Shown one piece after another: positions 1-8,226 of a stretch of DNA of 51,142 nucleotides. Numbering within the stretch: the first letter of the stretch is position 1; every line of letters begins with the position of its first letter. The position numbers and the translations under genes are program-made. Below the pieces are notes generated by a model, which saw only the letters and a program-made list of their open reading frames with translations, searched no databases and was not told the DNA's origin. The DNA lies in NCBI GenBank assembly GCA_001464995.1, contig LNEQ01000269.1:1-51142 (forward strand), written 5' to 3'. This DNA comes from Actinobacteria bacterium Ga0077541 (GTDB lineage Bacteria > Actinomycetota > Thermoleophilia > Miltoncostaeales > Miltoncostaeaceae).

Positions 1-321
1 CAGCGCGGCCTCGACCCCGAGCGCGCCTCGGAGCGCCTGGCCAACTACGTGATGGGCCTGCGCGCGGAGTTGCTGAGGCTCGCCCGCACCTGCGGGGTGC
101 CGCATCCGGCCCTCGTGACGCTGGAGCAGATCGAGCTGCTGGACGGAGAGCGGACGATGCCCGTGGCCGAGCGCTTCGGCTACCGCAACGGCTGGGGGCT
201 GCCGTCCGAGGCCGACCGGGTGGCCGTGGTGGACCTCATGCGCCGGCTCTCGCAGACGCGGCCGGAGGCCGACGAGCGGCCGGTCTCGGCCGGGCCGGGC
301 GACCCGAAGCAGCTCCCTTAG
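1..321 (+). CDS. C-terminal part of an FMN-binding glutamate synthase-like protein (5' truncated by window edge)
   Basis: Open frame from the window edge: QRGLDPERASERLANYVMGLRAELLRLARTCGVPHPALVTLEQIELLDG..., resembling the C-terminus of glutamate synthase domain proteins; stop TAG at 319-321. Confidence 0.5.
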   Translation, partial: QRGLDPERASERLANYVMGLRAELLRLARTCGVPHPALVTLEQIELLDGERTMPVAERFGYRNGWGLPSEADRVAVVDLMRRLSQTRPEADERPVSAGPGDPKQLP

Positions 322-484
322 TGCCGTGTCAGGCAACGTTCGCCCGGTTCTGCCTCGCTGCAAATCAACGCGGATCCAGCGTCATCGCTCGACCCCATAG
401 CCTCAGCTATGGGGATCTCCCTCTTCCTTGGCCCGCGGGATTTTCGCGGCCAGAACACGGCCAACGTCACCTGACACGGCACTA
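319..484. repeat. Palindromic intergenic element, copy 1 (TIRs plus internal hairpin)
   Basis: Left end TAGTGCCGTGTCAGGCAACGTT, reverse complement of right end TAGTGCCGTGTCAGGTGACGTT (20/22); internal CCCCATAGC-CTCA-GCTATGGGG at 393-414; related to copies at 26431 and 32920. Confidence 0.9.
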
Positions 485-934
485 GTCCAGGTCCTCCTCG
501 GCGCCCGCGGCGAGGTCGGCCAGGGCGCGGAGGATGTCGAGCGTCGAGAGCAGCCCCACGGGGCGGCCCGAGCCCTTGGCGACGACCACCAGGTGCTGGA
601 CGCGGGCCTCGTGCATCTGCCGCACGGCGTCCGCGAGCGGCGCGTCGGCCGCCACGCTCGCCAGGCCCTCGCTGGCCAGCTCGGCCACCGAGGCCGGGGG
701 TGAGGCGGCGTCGAGCGCCGTCACCAGGTCGAGGGCGGAGAGCAGCCCGATGAAGCGGTCGTCCCCGGCCGGGTCCTCGGGCACGTCGACGACGGCGAGG
801 CAGTGGATGCGCTCGTCGGCCATCAGCTCGGCCGCCTCCTCGAGGGGCATGCCGGGCGGGCACATCCGGATCGGGGCGCTCATGACATCGAGCACCCTCC
901 ATGCGGCGATCGTGGCGCGCGGGTCGATGGTCAT
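482..934 (-). CDS. CBS-domain protein (two CBS repeats)
   Basis: MTIDPRATIAAWRVLDVMSAPIRMCPPGMPLEEAAELMADERIHCLAVVD...GRPVGLLSTLDILRALADL; ATG chosen at 934. Confidence 0.8.
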   Translation of the reverse strand: MTIDPRATIAAWRVLDVMSAPIRMCPPGMPLEEAAELMADERIHCLAVVDVPEDPAGDDRFIGLLSALDLVTALDAASPPASVAELASEGLASVAADAPLADAVRQMHEARVQHLVVVAKGSGRPVGLLSTLDILRALADLAAGAEEDLD

Positions 935-1047
935 GCCCTCATCCTCCCCCATGGTCCCCGCGGTCAACCGCGGGGGCACCCCGGATCCGCCGCCGTGGCT
1001 GCTCCGCACGCCGCATCCGCGCGCACCCCGATGGACCGGCCCGCCGT

Positions 1048-1374
1048 CTACCCGGCGACCTCGGCGAGCGCGGTTGCGACCCGGGCGCACTCGGCGCCGA
1101 ACGCCGCGAGCTCGTCGTCCGCGACCGGCCCGCCCGCCCGCGCCCGCTGCTCGATCGTGCGGCAACGCGCGGCCAGGCCGAGCGCGCCGACCAGCGCGCT
1201 CGGGGCGCCGAGCGCATGCGCCGCCCGGGCCCGTGCGGCCTCGTCGTGCGCGTCCATCACCGCGTCGCGGCGCTCGGGGAGGCGGCCGAGGTAGATCCGC
1301 ACGATCTCGGCGGCGCCCGCAGGCCCGCCCATCTCCTCTTCGAGCGCCGCGAGGGCGTCGGCATCGAGGCTCAG
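1048..1374 (-). CDS. Hpt (histidine phosphotransfer) domain protein; start uncertain
   Basis: LSLDADALAALEEEMGGPAGAAEIVRIYLGRLPERRDAVMDAHDEAARARAAHALGAPSALVGALGLAARCRTIEQRA; immediately follows/overlaps the end of the OmpR-type ORF. Confidence 0.6.
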   Translation of the reverse strand: MSLDADALAALEEEMGGPAGAAEIVRIYLGRLPERRDAVMDAHDEAARARAAHALGAPSALVGALGLAARCRTIEQRARAGGPVADDELAAFGAECARVATALAEVAG

Positions 1375-1613
1375 GTGCCGTCGCCCGTGCGGTAGCCGAC
1401 GCCCCGGACCGTGCGTATGTAGCCCGCGCCGATCTTGCGGCGCAGGTTGGAGAGGTGGACGTCCACGACGTGGTCGTCGCCGTACCAGTTGGCGCCCCAG
1501 ATGCCCTCCAGCAGCGCGGTGCGCGAGACCACCACGCGCGGCGTGGCGGTGAGCGCGTCGAGCAGGTCGAACTCGATCCGGGTCAGGCCGACCACCCCCC
1601 CGGAGATCGTCAC
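1371..1613 (-). CDS. OmpR/PhoB-type winged-helix DNA-binding domain protein lacking a receiver domain (start uncertain)
   Basis: VTISGGVVGLTRIEFDLLDALTATPRVVVSRTALLEGIWGANWYGDDHVVDVHLSNLRRKIGAGYIRTVRGVGYRTGDGT; no recognisable receiver upstream in any frame. Confidence 0.75.
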   Translation of the reverse strand: MTISGGVVGLTRIEFDLLDALTATPRVVVSRTALLEGIWGANWYGDDHVVDVHLSNLRRKIGAGYIRTVRGVGYRTGDGT

Positions 1614-1685
1614 CTCGCGGGCGACCTCGTCTGCCGGGTGCGCGAGCTGGTGACGGCGCGCTCGGCCTGAGCGCGGCCGCGTCGG

Positions 1686-1712
1686 CCTGACGCGCTCTTG
1701 AGGGCGGCTTGA
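1686..1712. promoter_or_regulatory. Three direct repeats C(C/T)TGA at exact 11-bp period (OmpR-family box-like)
   Basis: CCTGA 1686-1690, CTTGA 1697-1701, CTTGA 1708-1712, upstream of the winged-helix gene. Confidence 0.4.
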
Positions 1713-2162
1713 CGCGGAGGACAGCATCGCCGCCGATTGACAGCGCATGCCCGACCCTCGATCGAGGCGACGCCGGCGCCGCGTGCCCTGCGGTCCCGCC
1801 GCCGCCTGCACGGAGGGGCCGGGACGAGGTGGGCCGCGGGCACGGCGCGGCGCGCCCGCGGCGCGCTTCTCCGGGGGAGGACGCTGCCCGCCGAGCACCG
1901 GGACCGGCGGCCCGCTGGTCGCCGAGCGGATCGAGGAGGCCCTGCTCGCGCCGGTCGAGGTGGATGGCGCGATGGACGTACCACGTGCGCGGCGACGCTC
2001 GCCGACCTGGACGCGCCCGCTGCGTGGGGACGCGGTCCGACGCCGGCCTCGTCGATCGCCTGGCCGGGGTGGTCCGGGGGGTGTCCGGCCGGCACCGCCG
2101 GATGCGTGCGAAAGCGCGGGGGCGGGAACCGGGGGACAGGACCCCCGACGAAAGGCATCGCG

Positions 2163-2243
2163 ATGAGGAAGTGGCTGTTCCGGCTCGCACCGGTGGTGAT
2201 CCCGATGGTGGTGAAGCGGATGCGGAGCCGGCGGCGCCCGTGA
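2163..2243 (+). CDS. 26-aa cationic hydrophobic small protein, translationally coupled to the YihY gene
   Basis: MRKWLFRLAPVVIPMVVKRMRSRRRP, stop overlapping the GTG start at 2240 (GTGA). Confidence 0.45.
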   Translation: MRKWLFRLAPVVIPMVVKRMRSRRRP

Positions 2244-3208
2244 GCGACCGCCCGCCGGTGGCCGTCGACCCCCCGCACCGGGACGCGCGTCCGGCCGGTG
2301 CGGAGCCGCGCAGCTCCACCTGGGCCACGCTCCGCCGCTCGGCTTCGGAGTTCCTCGAGGACGGTCTCACCGACTGGGCGGCCGCGCTCACCTACTACGG
2401 GCTCCTGTCGCTCTTCCCCGCGCTGCTCGTGCTGTCGTCGCTCATCGGCCTCTTCGCCGACCCGGACACGATCACCGACATCGTCGTCGAGCTCGCGCCC
2501 GCGAGCGCGGCCGACGCCCTCGAGGGGCCGATCGACTCGATCACCTCCAACCCGGGCGCCGCCGGCCTCGCGCTCGTGCTCGGCCTGGCCGGCGCCCTGT
2601 GGGGCGCCTCGGGCTACATCGCCGCGTTCGGCCGCGCGTCGAACGTCATCTACGAGACGCGCGAGGGGCGCCCCTTCTGGAAGCTCCGCCCCCTGCAGGT
2701 GCTCATCACGCTGGTGATGACCCTGATGCTCGCCGTGGTGGTGCTGGCGATCGTCCTGACCGGGCCGGTCGTGGAGGCGATCGCCGAGCCGCTCGGCATC
2801 GGCGCGACCGCCGTGTCGGCCTGGAACTACGCCAAGTGGCCGTTCCTGGCCCTGGCGGTGGTCGGCATGCTCACGCTGCTGTACCACTCGTCGCCCAACG
2901 TGCGCCAGCGCGCGGTGCGCGCGGTGCTGCCCGGAGTCATGATGGGCCTCGGCGTGTGGCTCGTCGCCTCGGTGGGCTTCGCCGTCTACGTGTCCAACCT
3001 CGCCAGCTACGACCGCACCTACGGCTCGCTCGGGGGCGTCGTCGTCCTGCTGGTCTGGCTCTGGATCACGAACATCGCCCTGCTGCTCGGGGCGGAGCTG
3101 AACGCCGAGCGCGAGCGCAGTCGCGAGATCGCCGACGGCGTGCCCGGCGCCCGGCACCAGATCCAGCTCGAGCGTCGCGAGGACCCGAAGCCGCCGACGA
3201 CCGAGTAA
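2240..3208 (+). CDS. YihY/BrkB family membrane protein
   Basis: WATLRRSASEFLEDGLTDWAAALTYYGLLSLFPALLVLSSLIGLF...GSLGGVVVLLVWLWITNIALLLGAELNAERER, typical YihY motifs. Confidence 0.9.
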   Translation: MSDRPPVAVDPPHRDARPAGAEPRSSTWATLRRSASEFLEDGLTDWAAALTYYGLLSLFPALLVLSSLIGLFADPDTITDIVVELAPASAADALEGPIDSITSNPGAAGLALVLGLAGALWGASGYIAAFGRASNVIYETREGRPFWKLRPLQVLITLVMTLMLAVVVLAIVLTGPVVEAIAEPLGIGATAVSAWNYAKWPFLALAVVGMLTLLYHSSPNVRQRAVRAVLPGVMMGLGVWLVASVGFAVYVSNLASYDRTYGSLGGVVVLLVWLWITNIALLLGAELNAERERSREIADGVPGARHQIQLERREDPKPPTTE

Positions 3209-3295
3209 CGGTCGTGTCACCTCGACGAGAGGCCGGACACCCGTTCCGACCGCAGGGCTAAAGTTTTCGCGCCTCCTGCCGATGGGGGCAGCCAG

Positions 3296-4768
3296 ATGAC
3301 CCCTCCAGACCGTCTCAGGCGCGCTCTCGCCGCCGTCATCGCCGCCGCCGTCTGGGTCACCGTCGCCGCGCTCCCCTCGGACGGGCGCGCGGCTCCGGTC
3401 CGGGCGGAGGGCGGCCCGGTCGTCTCGGTCATCACCACGGGGCTGACGGTGCCCTGGGACATCGCCTTCCTGCCCGACGGGCGCGCGCTCGTCACCGAGC
3501 GCACCGGCGCGGTGCGCATCGTCGCCGCCGACGGGCGCCTGTCGCCGACCCCCGCCGCCCGCCTCACCGTGACCCAGAACGGCGAGGGCGGCCTGCTCGG
3601 CCTGGCCCTCGATCCGGCCTTCGCGGCGGGTCAGCCCTTCGTCTACCTCACCGCCACGGTGGGTTCGGAGATGCAGGTGCAGCGCTGGAGGATGGCCGGC
3701 GACGCGCTGGCCTTCGACGGCGTGGTGATCGGCGGCATCCTGATGGGCTCGATCCACTCGTCGGGCCGTGTGCGCTTCGGCCCCGACGGCGCCATGTACG
3801 TCGGCACCGGCGATGCCGGGTACGGGCCGCGCTCGCAGGACCTCTCGGTGCTGAACGGCAAGGTCCTCCGCGTGCCCCCGGGCGCGTTCCGCGGAGGCCG
3901 AGTGACGCCCGAGATCCACGCCACCGGGCTGCGGAACCCGCAGGGCTTCGCGTGGCAGCCGGGATCGGGGCGCTTCTTCTCGACCGACCACGGCCCGAGC
4001 GTCTTCGACGGCCCGAGCGGAGACGACGAGCTCGACCTGATCGTCCCCGGCGGCAACTACGGCTGGCCGTTCGTGTACGGCGCCGACCACGGCTCCTGGA
4101 TCGCGCCGGCCCACCTGTGGCCGGTGACGATCGCCCCCTCGGGCCTCGCCTTCGTCACCCTCCCCGGGTCGAGCTGGACCAACAAGGCCCTGGTCGCCGG
4201 TCTGCGCGGTGAGGTCCTGCGCCTGCTCACCTTCTCGGGGCCCCGCGTGGTGCAGGACGAGCCGCTGCTCCAGGGCGCCTACGGCCGCCTGCGCGCCGTC
4301 ACCGAGGCGCCCGACGGCGCCATCTGGGTCACGACCAGCAACCGCGACGGCCGCGGCGATCCGGTCGCGACCGATGACCGCATCCTGCGCATCGTCCCGC
4401 CCGCCGGCGCCGGCGACCCCCTGGGTGACGAGGTCGCGCTCGACGTCGCTCCGGCCCCGGCCCTCGCACCGGCGCGAGCCCCCGCGGCCCGGGGCCTGCT
4501 GACGCGCCTCGTCGCGCCGAAGAGGGCCCGCGTCGGTCGTGCCGTCCGCATCCGTCTCGCCTTCCGCGCGGTCCCGTCCGGCCCCGTCGTCCTCCAGCAG
4601 CAGCTCGCCTCCGGGCGGTGGACGACCCTCCGGCTCGTCCGCCCGAAGTCGCGCAACATCGTGCTCGCGCTACGCCCGAAGGAGACGGGCCGCCTGGTGC
4701 TGCGGGTCCGCCACCGCCACGCGGCCCGGGCCGTTGATCGGAAAATCGTGCTGAACGTGCGCCGGTAG
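3296..4768 (+). CDS. PQQ-dependent sugar dehydrogenase (glucose/sorbosone dehydrogenase family), secreted
   Basis: VVSVITTGLTVPWDIAFLPDGRALVTERTGAVRIV...NGEGGLLGLALDPAF...HATGLRNPQGFAW...GGNYGWPFVYG. Confidence 0.85.
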   Translation: MTPPDRLRRALAAVIAAAVWVTVAALPSDGRAAPVRAEGGPVVSVITTGLTVPWDIAFLPDGRALVTERTGAVRIVAADGRLSPTPAARLTVTQNGEGGLLGLALDPAFAAGQPFVYLTATVGSEMQVQRWRMAGDALAFDGVVIGGILMGSIHSSGRVRFGPDGAMYVGTGDAGYGPRSQDLSVLNGKVLRVPPGAFRGGRVTPEIHATGLRNPQGFAWQPGSGRFFSTDHGPSVFDGPSGDDELDLIVPGGNYGWPFVYGADHGSWIAPAHLWPVTIAPSGLAFVTLPGSSWTNKALVAGLRGEVLRLLTFSGPRVVQDEPLLQGAYGRLRAVTEAPDGAIWVTTSNRDGRGDPVATDDRILRIVPPAGAGDPLGDEVALDVAPAPALAPARAPAARGLLTRLVAPKRARVGRAVRIRLAFRAVPSGPVVLQQQLASGRWTTLRLVRPKSRNIVLALRPKETGRLVLRVRHRHAARAVDRKIVLNVRR

Positions 4769-4862
4769 CCACCCGGGTGGGGGATTCGGTGCCGCCACCG
4801 CCGGCAGGCGTGCTTTGGTGGTCAGCCGGGGAGCGGCCGCTCCCGGCGAGCAGGAGGCGTTG

Positions 4863-5564
4863 ATGCGGTACTGGGCCCGGCGTGTGACGCCGTCGATGGT
4901 GATCGCCTGCATCGCGCTGGCGGTGGCGCTGAGCGGGACGTCGACCGCGGCGTCGGTCAAGGACGCCATCAGCGGCAAGCGTGTCGTCAAGAACTCCCTT
5001 CCGGGCGACCGGGTGAAGAAGGGGACGCTCGGCGCCAACCGGATCCGCCCCGACTCGCTCACCGGCGTCCAGGTGAACGAGAGCCGCCTCGGGACGGTGC
5101 CGTCGGCCGTGACCGCCGAGCGGGCCGCCGACGCGGCCGCGCTGGGATCGCGCCCGGCGAGCGCCTACGCGACCCTCGCCACGAGAACGATCCCCTCCGG
5201 CGTCACGGTCGGCGGCGCCTTCGGCCTGTCGGCCAACCTCACGGGGGTCACGACGGTCGACCTGCGCCAGGTGGTGAGCCTGCCGGGGCTCGCCGCCTCC
5301 GAGCTCACCGACACGAACGTCAACTTCGCCGCGGCGGCTGCGGTGGGCGACGCCGATCCCTCCTGCGTGGGGACCGCCCTCGCGCCGAGCGCGCCCGCGG
5401 GCAGGGTCTGCCTCTACCTGTCGGCGTCCGTGGGGGTGGGCACAACGGTCTCCGGCGAGGCCATCCCGCTGCTGGCCGGCAGCCGCACCGGCTTCGTGGT
5501 GCGCGCCGTCCAGGCCAGCGCCGCGACCGGCGTCTACGGCACCTGGGCCTACACCGCTCCCTGA
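4863..5564 (+). CDS. Secreted hypothetical protein (VTPSMVIACIALAVALSGTSTAA signal type)
   Basis: AGGAGG just upstream of ATG; signal peptide MRYWARRVTPSMVIACIALAVALSGTSTAASVKDAISGKRVVKNSLPGDRV. Confidence 0.75.
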   Translation: MRYWARRVTPSMVIACIALAVALSGTSTAASVKDAISGKRVVKNSLPGDRVKKGTLGANRIRPDSLTGVQVNESRLGTVPSAVTAERAADAAALGSRPASAYATLATRTIPSGVTVGGAFGLSANLTGVTTVDLRQVVSLPGLAASELTDTNVNFAAAAAVGDADPSCVGTALAPSAPAGRVCLYLSASVGVGTTVSGEAIPLLAGSRTGFVVRAVQASAATGVYGTWAYTAP

Positions 5565-5583
5565 CCGTGGGCCTGCGGTGATC

Positions 5584-5610
5584 CCGCACGGGCCCTTCGG
5601 GCCCGTGCGG
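5584..5610. terminator. Strong hairpin (12-bp perfect stem), putative terminator
   Basis: CCGCACGGGCCC-TTC-GGGCCCGTGCGG immediately after the 5564 stop. Confidence 0.6.
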
Positions 5611-5768
5611 ATGGTGCGATACCGTCAGGGGGCGCATGATTCGTGAAAGACGGCGCGCTCTCCCGGCACGCCGAACGATGTCGAGGGGGGATTCCATGGG
5701 GTGCACACGGACACTGTGGGAGCAGGCGCGCGGGATCGGAGTGCCGCCGACGGACGGAGGTGCCCGCC

Positions 5769-7106
5769 ATGGCCGCTGACGGATCCCTCCCGATGGGCCT
5801 GAGCACCGCTCCGCCGGGCCTGGTGGACGCGCTCGAGTACCCCTTCTTCCAGACCGTCTTCGACCGCAAGAGCCGCAGGGTCGGCCTCGGCATGACCGTC
5901 GGCTCGGAGGTGCTCCAGTACGAGAGCCCCTACGCCCCGGTGCCCCTCTCCGAGCTGGAGGAGGCCCTGCTCTGCGTGGCCGGCACCGGCCTGACCGGCC
6001 TCAACCTGGGCGATCTCGACCCCGCCCGGGGCATGAGCACCCTCGTGCAGTGGACCACCCGCACCTGGCCGAGCTCGTGCTCGAACCACGGCACCGAGCT
6101 CTTCTTCACCAACGACGACGGCCTCTACATGCTGCGCATGTTCGACCAGATCCCCGAGCCCGGCGAGGTGGCCACCCTCTCGGGCAAGCCGATCGAGGCC
6201 CAGGTCGACTGGCTGCTGGAGATGTACCGCCGCGCCCGCGTGGAGCTGCAGCCCGGGCGGGCGCCGCTGCCGACGACGCTGCCCGGCCTCTTCGACTTCA
6301 ACCAGTGGAACGCCAACCAGCCGGGCACCACACTCTTCGTCCCGGTCACCAACACCACCCTCGAGTACATCAACCTGCTGTTCATCTACCTGTCGCGCTC
6401 CTACGGGTTCTCGATCGTGGACGAGCGCAACGGGCGCCGCTCGGCGGGCCTGCAGTCGGCCCTCGACTCGGGCCGCCTCGATCCCGCGCGCCAGATGGGG
6501 ATCATCGAGCTCGAGCAGCGCGTGCTGTCGATGCTGGTCGTCGAGCAGGCGTTCATCTGCCAGAACATCAACCTCGCCCTCCAGGCGCTCGGCCTCGGCG
6601 GCTGGACGTTCACGGGCTATCTGGCTCGCTTCATCATGGGCGGCGGCGACGTGCCCGGGCTCGGCTTCCGCTTCGCGGACGCCACCAACGGCACGCGCTA
6701 CCCGGTGGGCCGCGACGGCGTGTTCGAGGCCTTCACCCCGCCCTACTACGCCGACATGCACGAGGCCGTCGACAGCTTCATGGAGATGAAGTGGGCGGCG
6801 TTCGAGGACGACGTCCCCAAGCCCTACCTCGAGCCCGACAAGGTGGTGGGGGCCGTGCCGCGCCCGCACGATGACACGGTCGACCTGGTCAAGCGCTACT
6901 GCCAGTACGTCTACGACACCTACGGCCGCTTCCCGCTGGACATCGATCCGATGTACCAGCGGCTGACGGTGCAGGGCCAGCACGCCGACCCCGACTTCTA
7001 CGCGCACTTCTATCCGCCGGGTGCCCTGACCGAGCAGCACCTCGAGCACTTCACCCGCTGGCACCCGGACCTCGCCGGTCCGGACGGACGGCCGCCCCGG
7101 CGCTGA
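5769..7106 (+). CDS. Uncharacterised protein; N-terminal part resembles the nitroreductase/SagB fold
   Basis: RKSRRVGLGMTVGSEVLQYESPYAPVPLSELEEALLCVAGTGLTGLNLGDL; long well-coded ORF; functional call tentative. Confidence 0.45.
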   Translation: MAADGSLPMGLSTAPPGLVDALEYPFFQTVFDRKSRRVGLGMTVGSEVLQYESPYAPVPLSELEEALLCVAGTGLTGLNLGDLDPARGMSTLVQWTTRTWPSSCSNHGTELFFTNDDGLYMLRMFDQIPEPGEVATLSGKPIEAQVDWLLEMYRRARVELQPGRAPLPTTLPGLFDFNQWNANQPGTTLFVPVTNTTLEYINLLFIYLSRSYGFSIVDERNGRRSAGLQSALDSGRLDPARQMGIIELEQRVLSMLVVEQAFICQNINLALQALGLGGWTFTGYLARFIMGGGDVPGLGFRFADATNGTRYPVGRDGVFEAFTPPYYADMHEAVDSFMEMKWAAFEDDVPKPYLEPDKVVGAVPRPHDDTVDLVKRYCQYVYDTYGRFPLDIDPMYQRLTVQGQHADPDFYAHFYPPGALTEQHLEHFTRWHPDLAGPDGRPPRR

Positions 7107-7131
7107 CGGAGCGCCGCGGACGGAGGCGGCG

Positions 7132-8031
7132 TCAGCCTGGCGCCGCCTCCGCCGCGGCCATCCCGGCCAGGACGAGGGTCCCGCGCGGACCGGCGTCCTG
7201 GCCGAGACCCGCCGCGACGACGAACCCCTCCTCGCCGTGCTCGGGAAGCCCGGGGTAGCCCCCGAGCAGCTCGGCGAGGCGCCGGCGTACGGCCGGCAGC
7301 AACCCCGGCAGGTTGACGATGCCCCCGCCGATGATCACGCGCTCGGGTGCGACGACGTACACCAGGTTGCGGATGCCCGCGGCCAGGTAGCGGGCCTCGA
7401 GGTCGGTCGCGCGCGCCCGGGTCGCCGCGTCGAGCTCCTGCGCAGGCCGCCCCCAGCGCGCCGCGACCGCCGAGCCGCTCGCCAGTCCCTCGAGGCACGC
7501 TCCGTGGAAGGGGCAGATCCCGGGGAAGTCGTCGTCGGGCTCGCGTGGCACGCTGACGTGTCCCATCTCGGGATGCACCAGGCCGTGCAGAGGCCGCCCC
7601 CCGACCAGCGCCCCGGCGCCGATGCCGGTGCCGACGGTCATGTAGACGACGGTGCGCAGGCCGCGGGCGGCGCCCCAGTGGGCCTCGCCGAGGGCGGCGG
7701 CGTTGACGTCGGTGTCGAGGGCGATCGGCACGCCCAGCGCGTCGCGCAGGGGGCCGACGAGATCCGCGCCCTCCCAGCCTGGCTTCGGGGTGGCCATGAT
7801 CCGGCCGTGGCCCGCGCCCGCGCGCAGCTCCACCGGCCCGAAGGTGCCGATCCCGATGGCGGCGGGGCCGATGCCCCCGTCGCGGGCGCGCCGGAAGAAC
7901 GCCAGCACGTCGGCCAGCGTCTCGTCCGGCCCGCGCGTCGGGAACCGCTCCTGGGCGAGCACGGCGCCGTCCTCCTGCGCCACCAGACAGAGGAACTTGG
8001 TGCCGCCCGCCTCGACTCCCCCGAGGATCAT
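7132..8031 (-). CDS. ROK family sugar kinase (glucokinase/fructokinase-like)
   Basis: MILGGVEAGGTKFLCLVAQEDG...GIGTFGPVEL...ALDTDVNAAALGEAHWGAARG...VYMTVGTGIGAG. Confidence 0.9.
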   Translation of the reverse strand: MILGGVEAGGTKFLCLVAQEDGAVLAQERFPTRGPDETLADVLAFFRRARDGGIGPAAIGIGTFGPVELRAGAGHGRIMATPKPGWEGADLVGPLRDALGVPIALDTDVNAAALGEAHWGAARGLRTVVYMTVGTGIGAGALVGGRPLHGLVHPEMGHVSVPREPDDDFPGICPFHGACLEGLASGSAVAARWGRPAQELDAATRARATDLEARYLAAGIRNLVYVVAPERVIIGGGIVNLPGLLPAVRRRLAELLGGYPGLPEHGEEGFVVAAGLGQDAGPRGTLVLAGMAAAEAAPG

Positions 8032-8190
8032 CCGCGCCTCCTCATCCCCGCCGCCGCCGGCCCGAGGTCGTGGATGAGCATGGCAGAGAGCGCGCCGCCC
8101 TCCCGGCGCGGCCCTCGTCGCGACGGCGTGCGACGATGGCGGCGGCCCCGCGTCGTGCGGTCGCCATGGCGTGAGACCAGGGAGGTCGTG

Positions 8191-8226
8191 ATGACGGTTC
8201 GAGCATTCCCGGCGGCGGGCCCGTGA
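8191..8226 (+). CDS. Possible 11-aa leader ORF overlapping the start of the SDR gene
   Basis: GGAGGTCGTG-ATG...: MTVRAFPAAGP*, TGA overlaps GTG of the downstream gene. Confidence 0.3.
   Translation: MTVRAFPAAGP

Noticed and set aside
318-484. Apparent conserved peptide (IAEAM..DA.SA.ICSE.EPGE..LT.H) read through element copies 1 and 2
   Set aside because: Explained by nucleotide conservation of the element; copy 3 does not preserve the frame and the peptide appears only as an ORF tail with no start or ribosome-binding site.
1690-2160. Coding content in the gap between the winged-helix gene and YihY
   Set aside because: Several ORFs exist but all translations are Arg/Pro/Gly-rich without a family match; only the 26-aa ORF at its end has some support.
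1610-4114. Very long minus-strand ORF (834 aa) and many other long ORFs antisense to good genes
   Set aside because: High-GC shadow ORFs: His/Arg/Gly/Ala-rich low-complexity translations opposite genes with strong family matches (YihY, sugar dehydrogenase).
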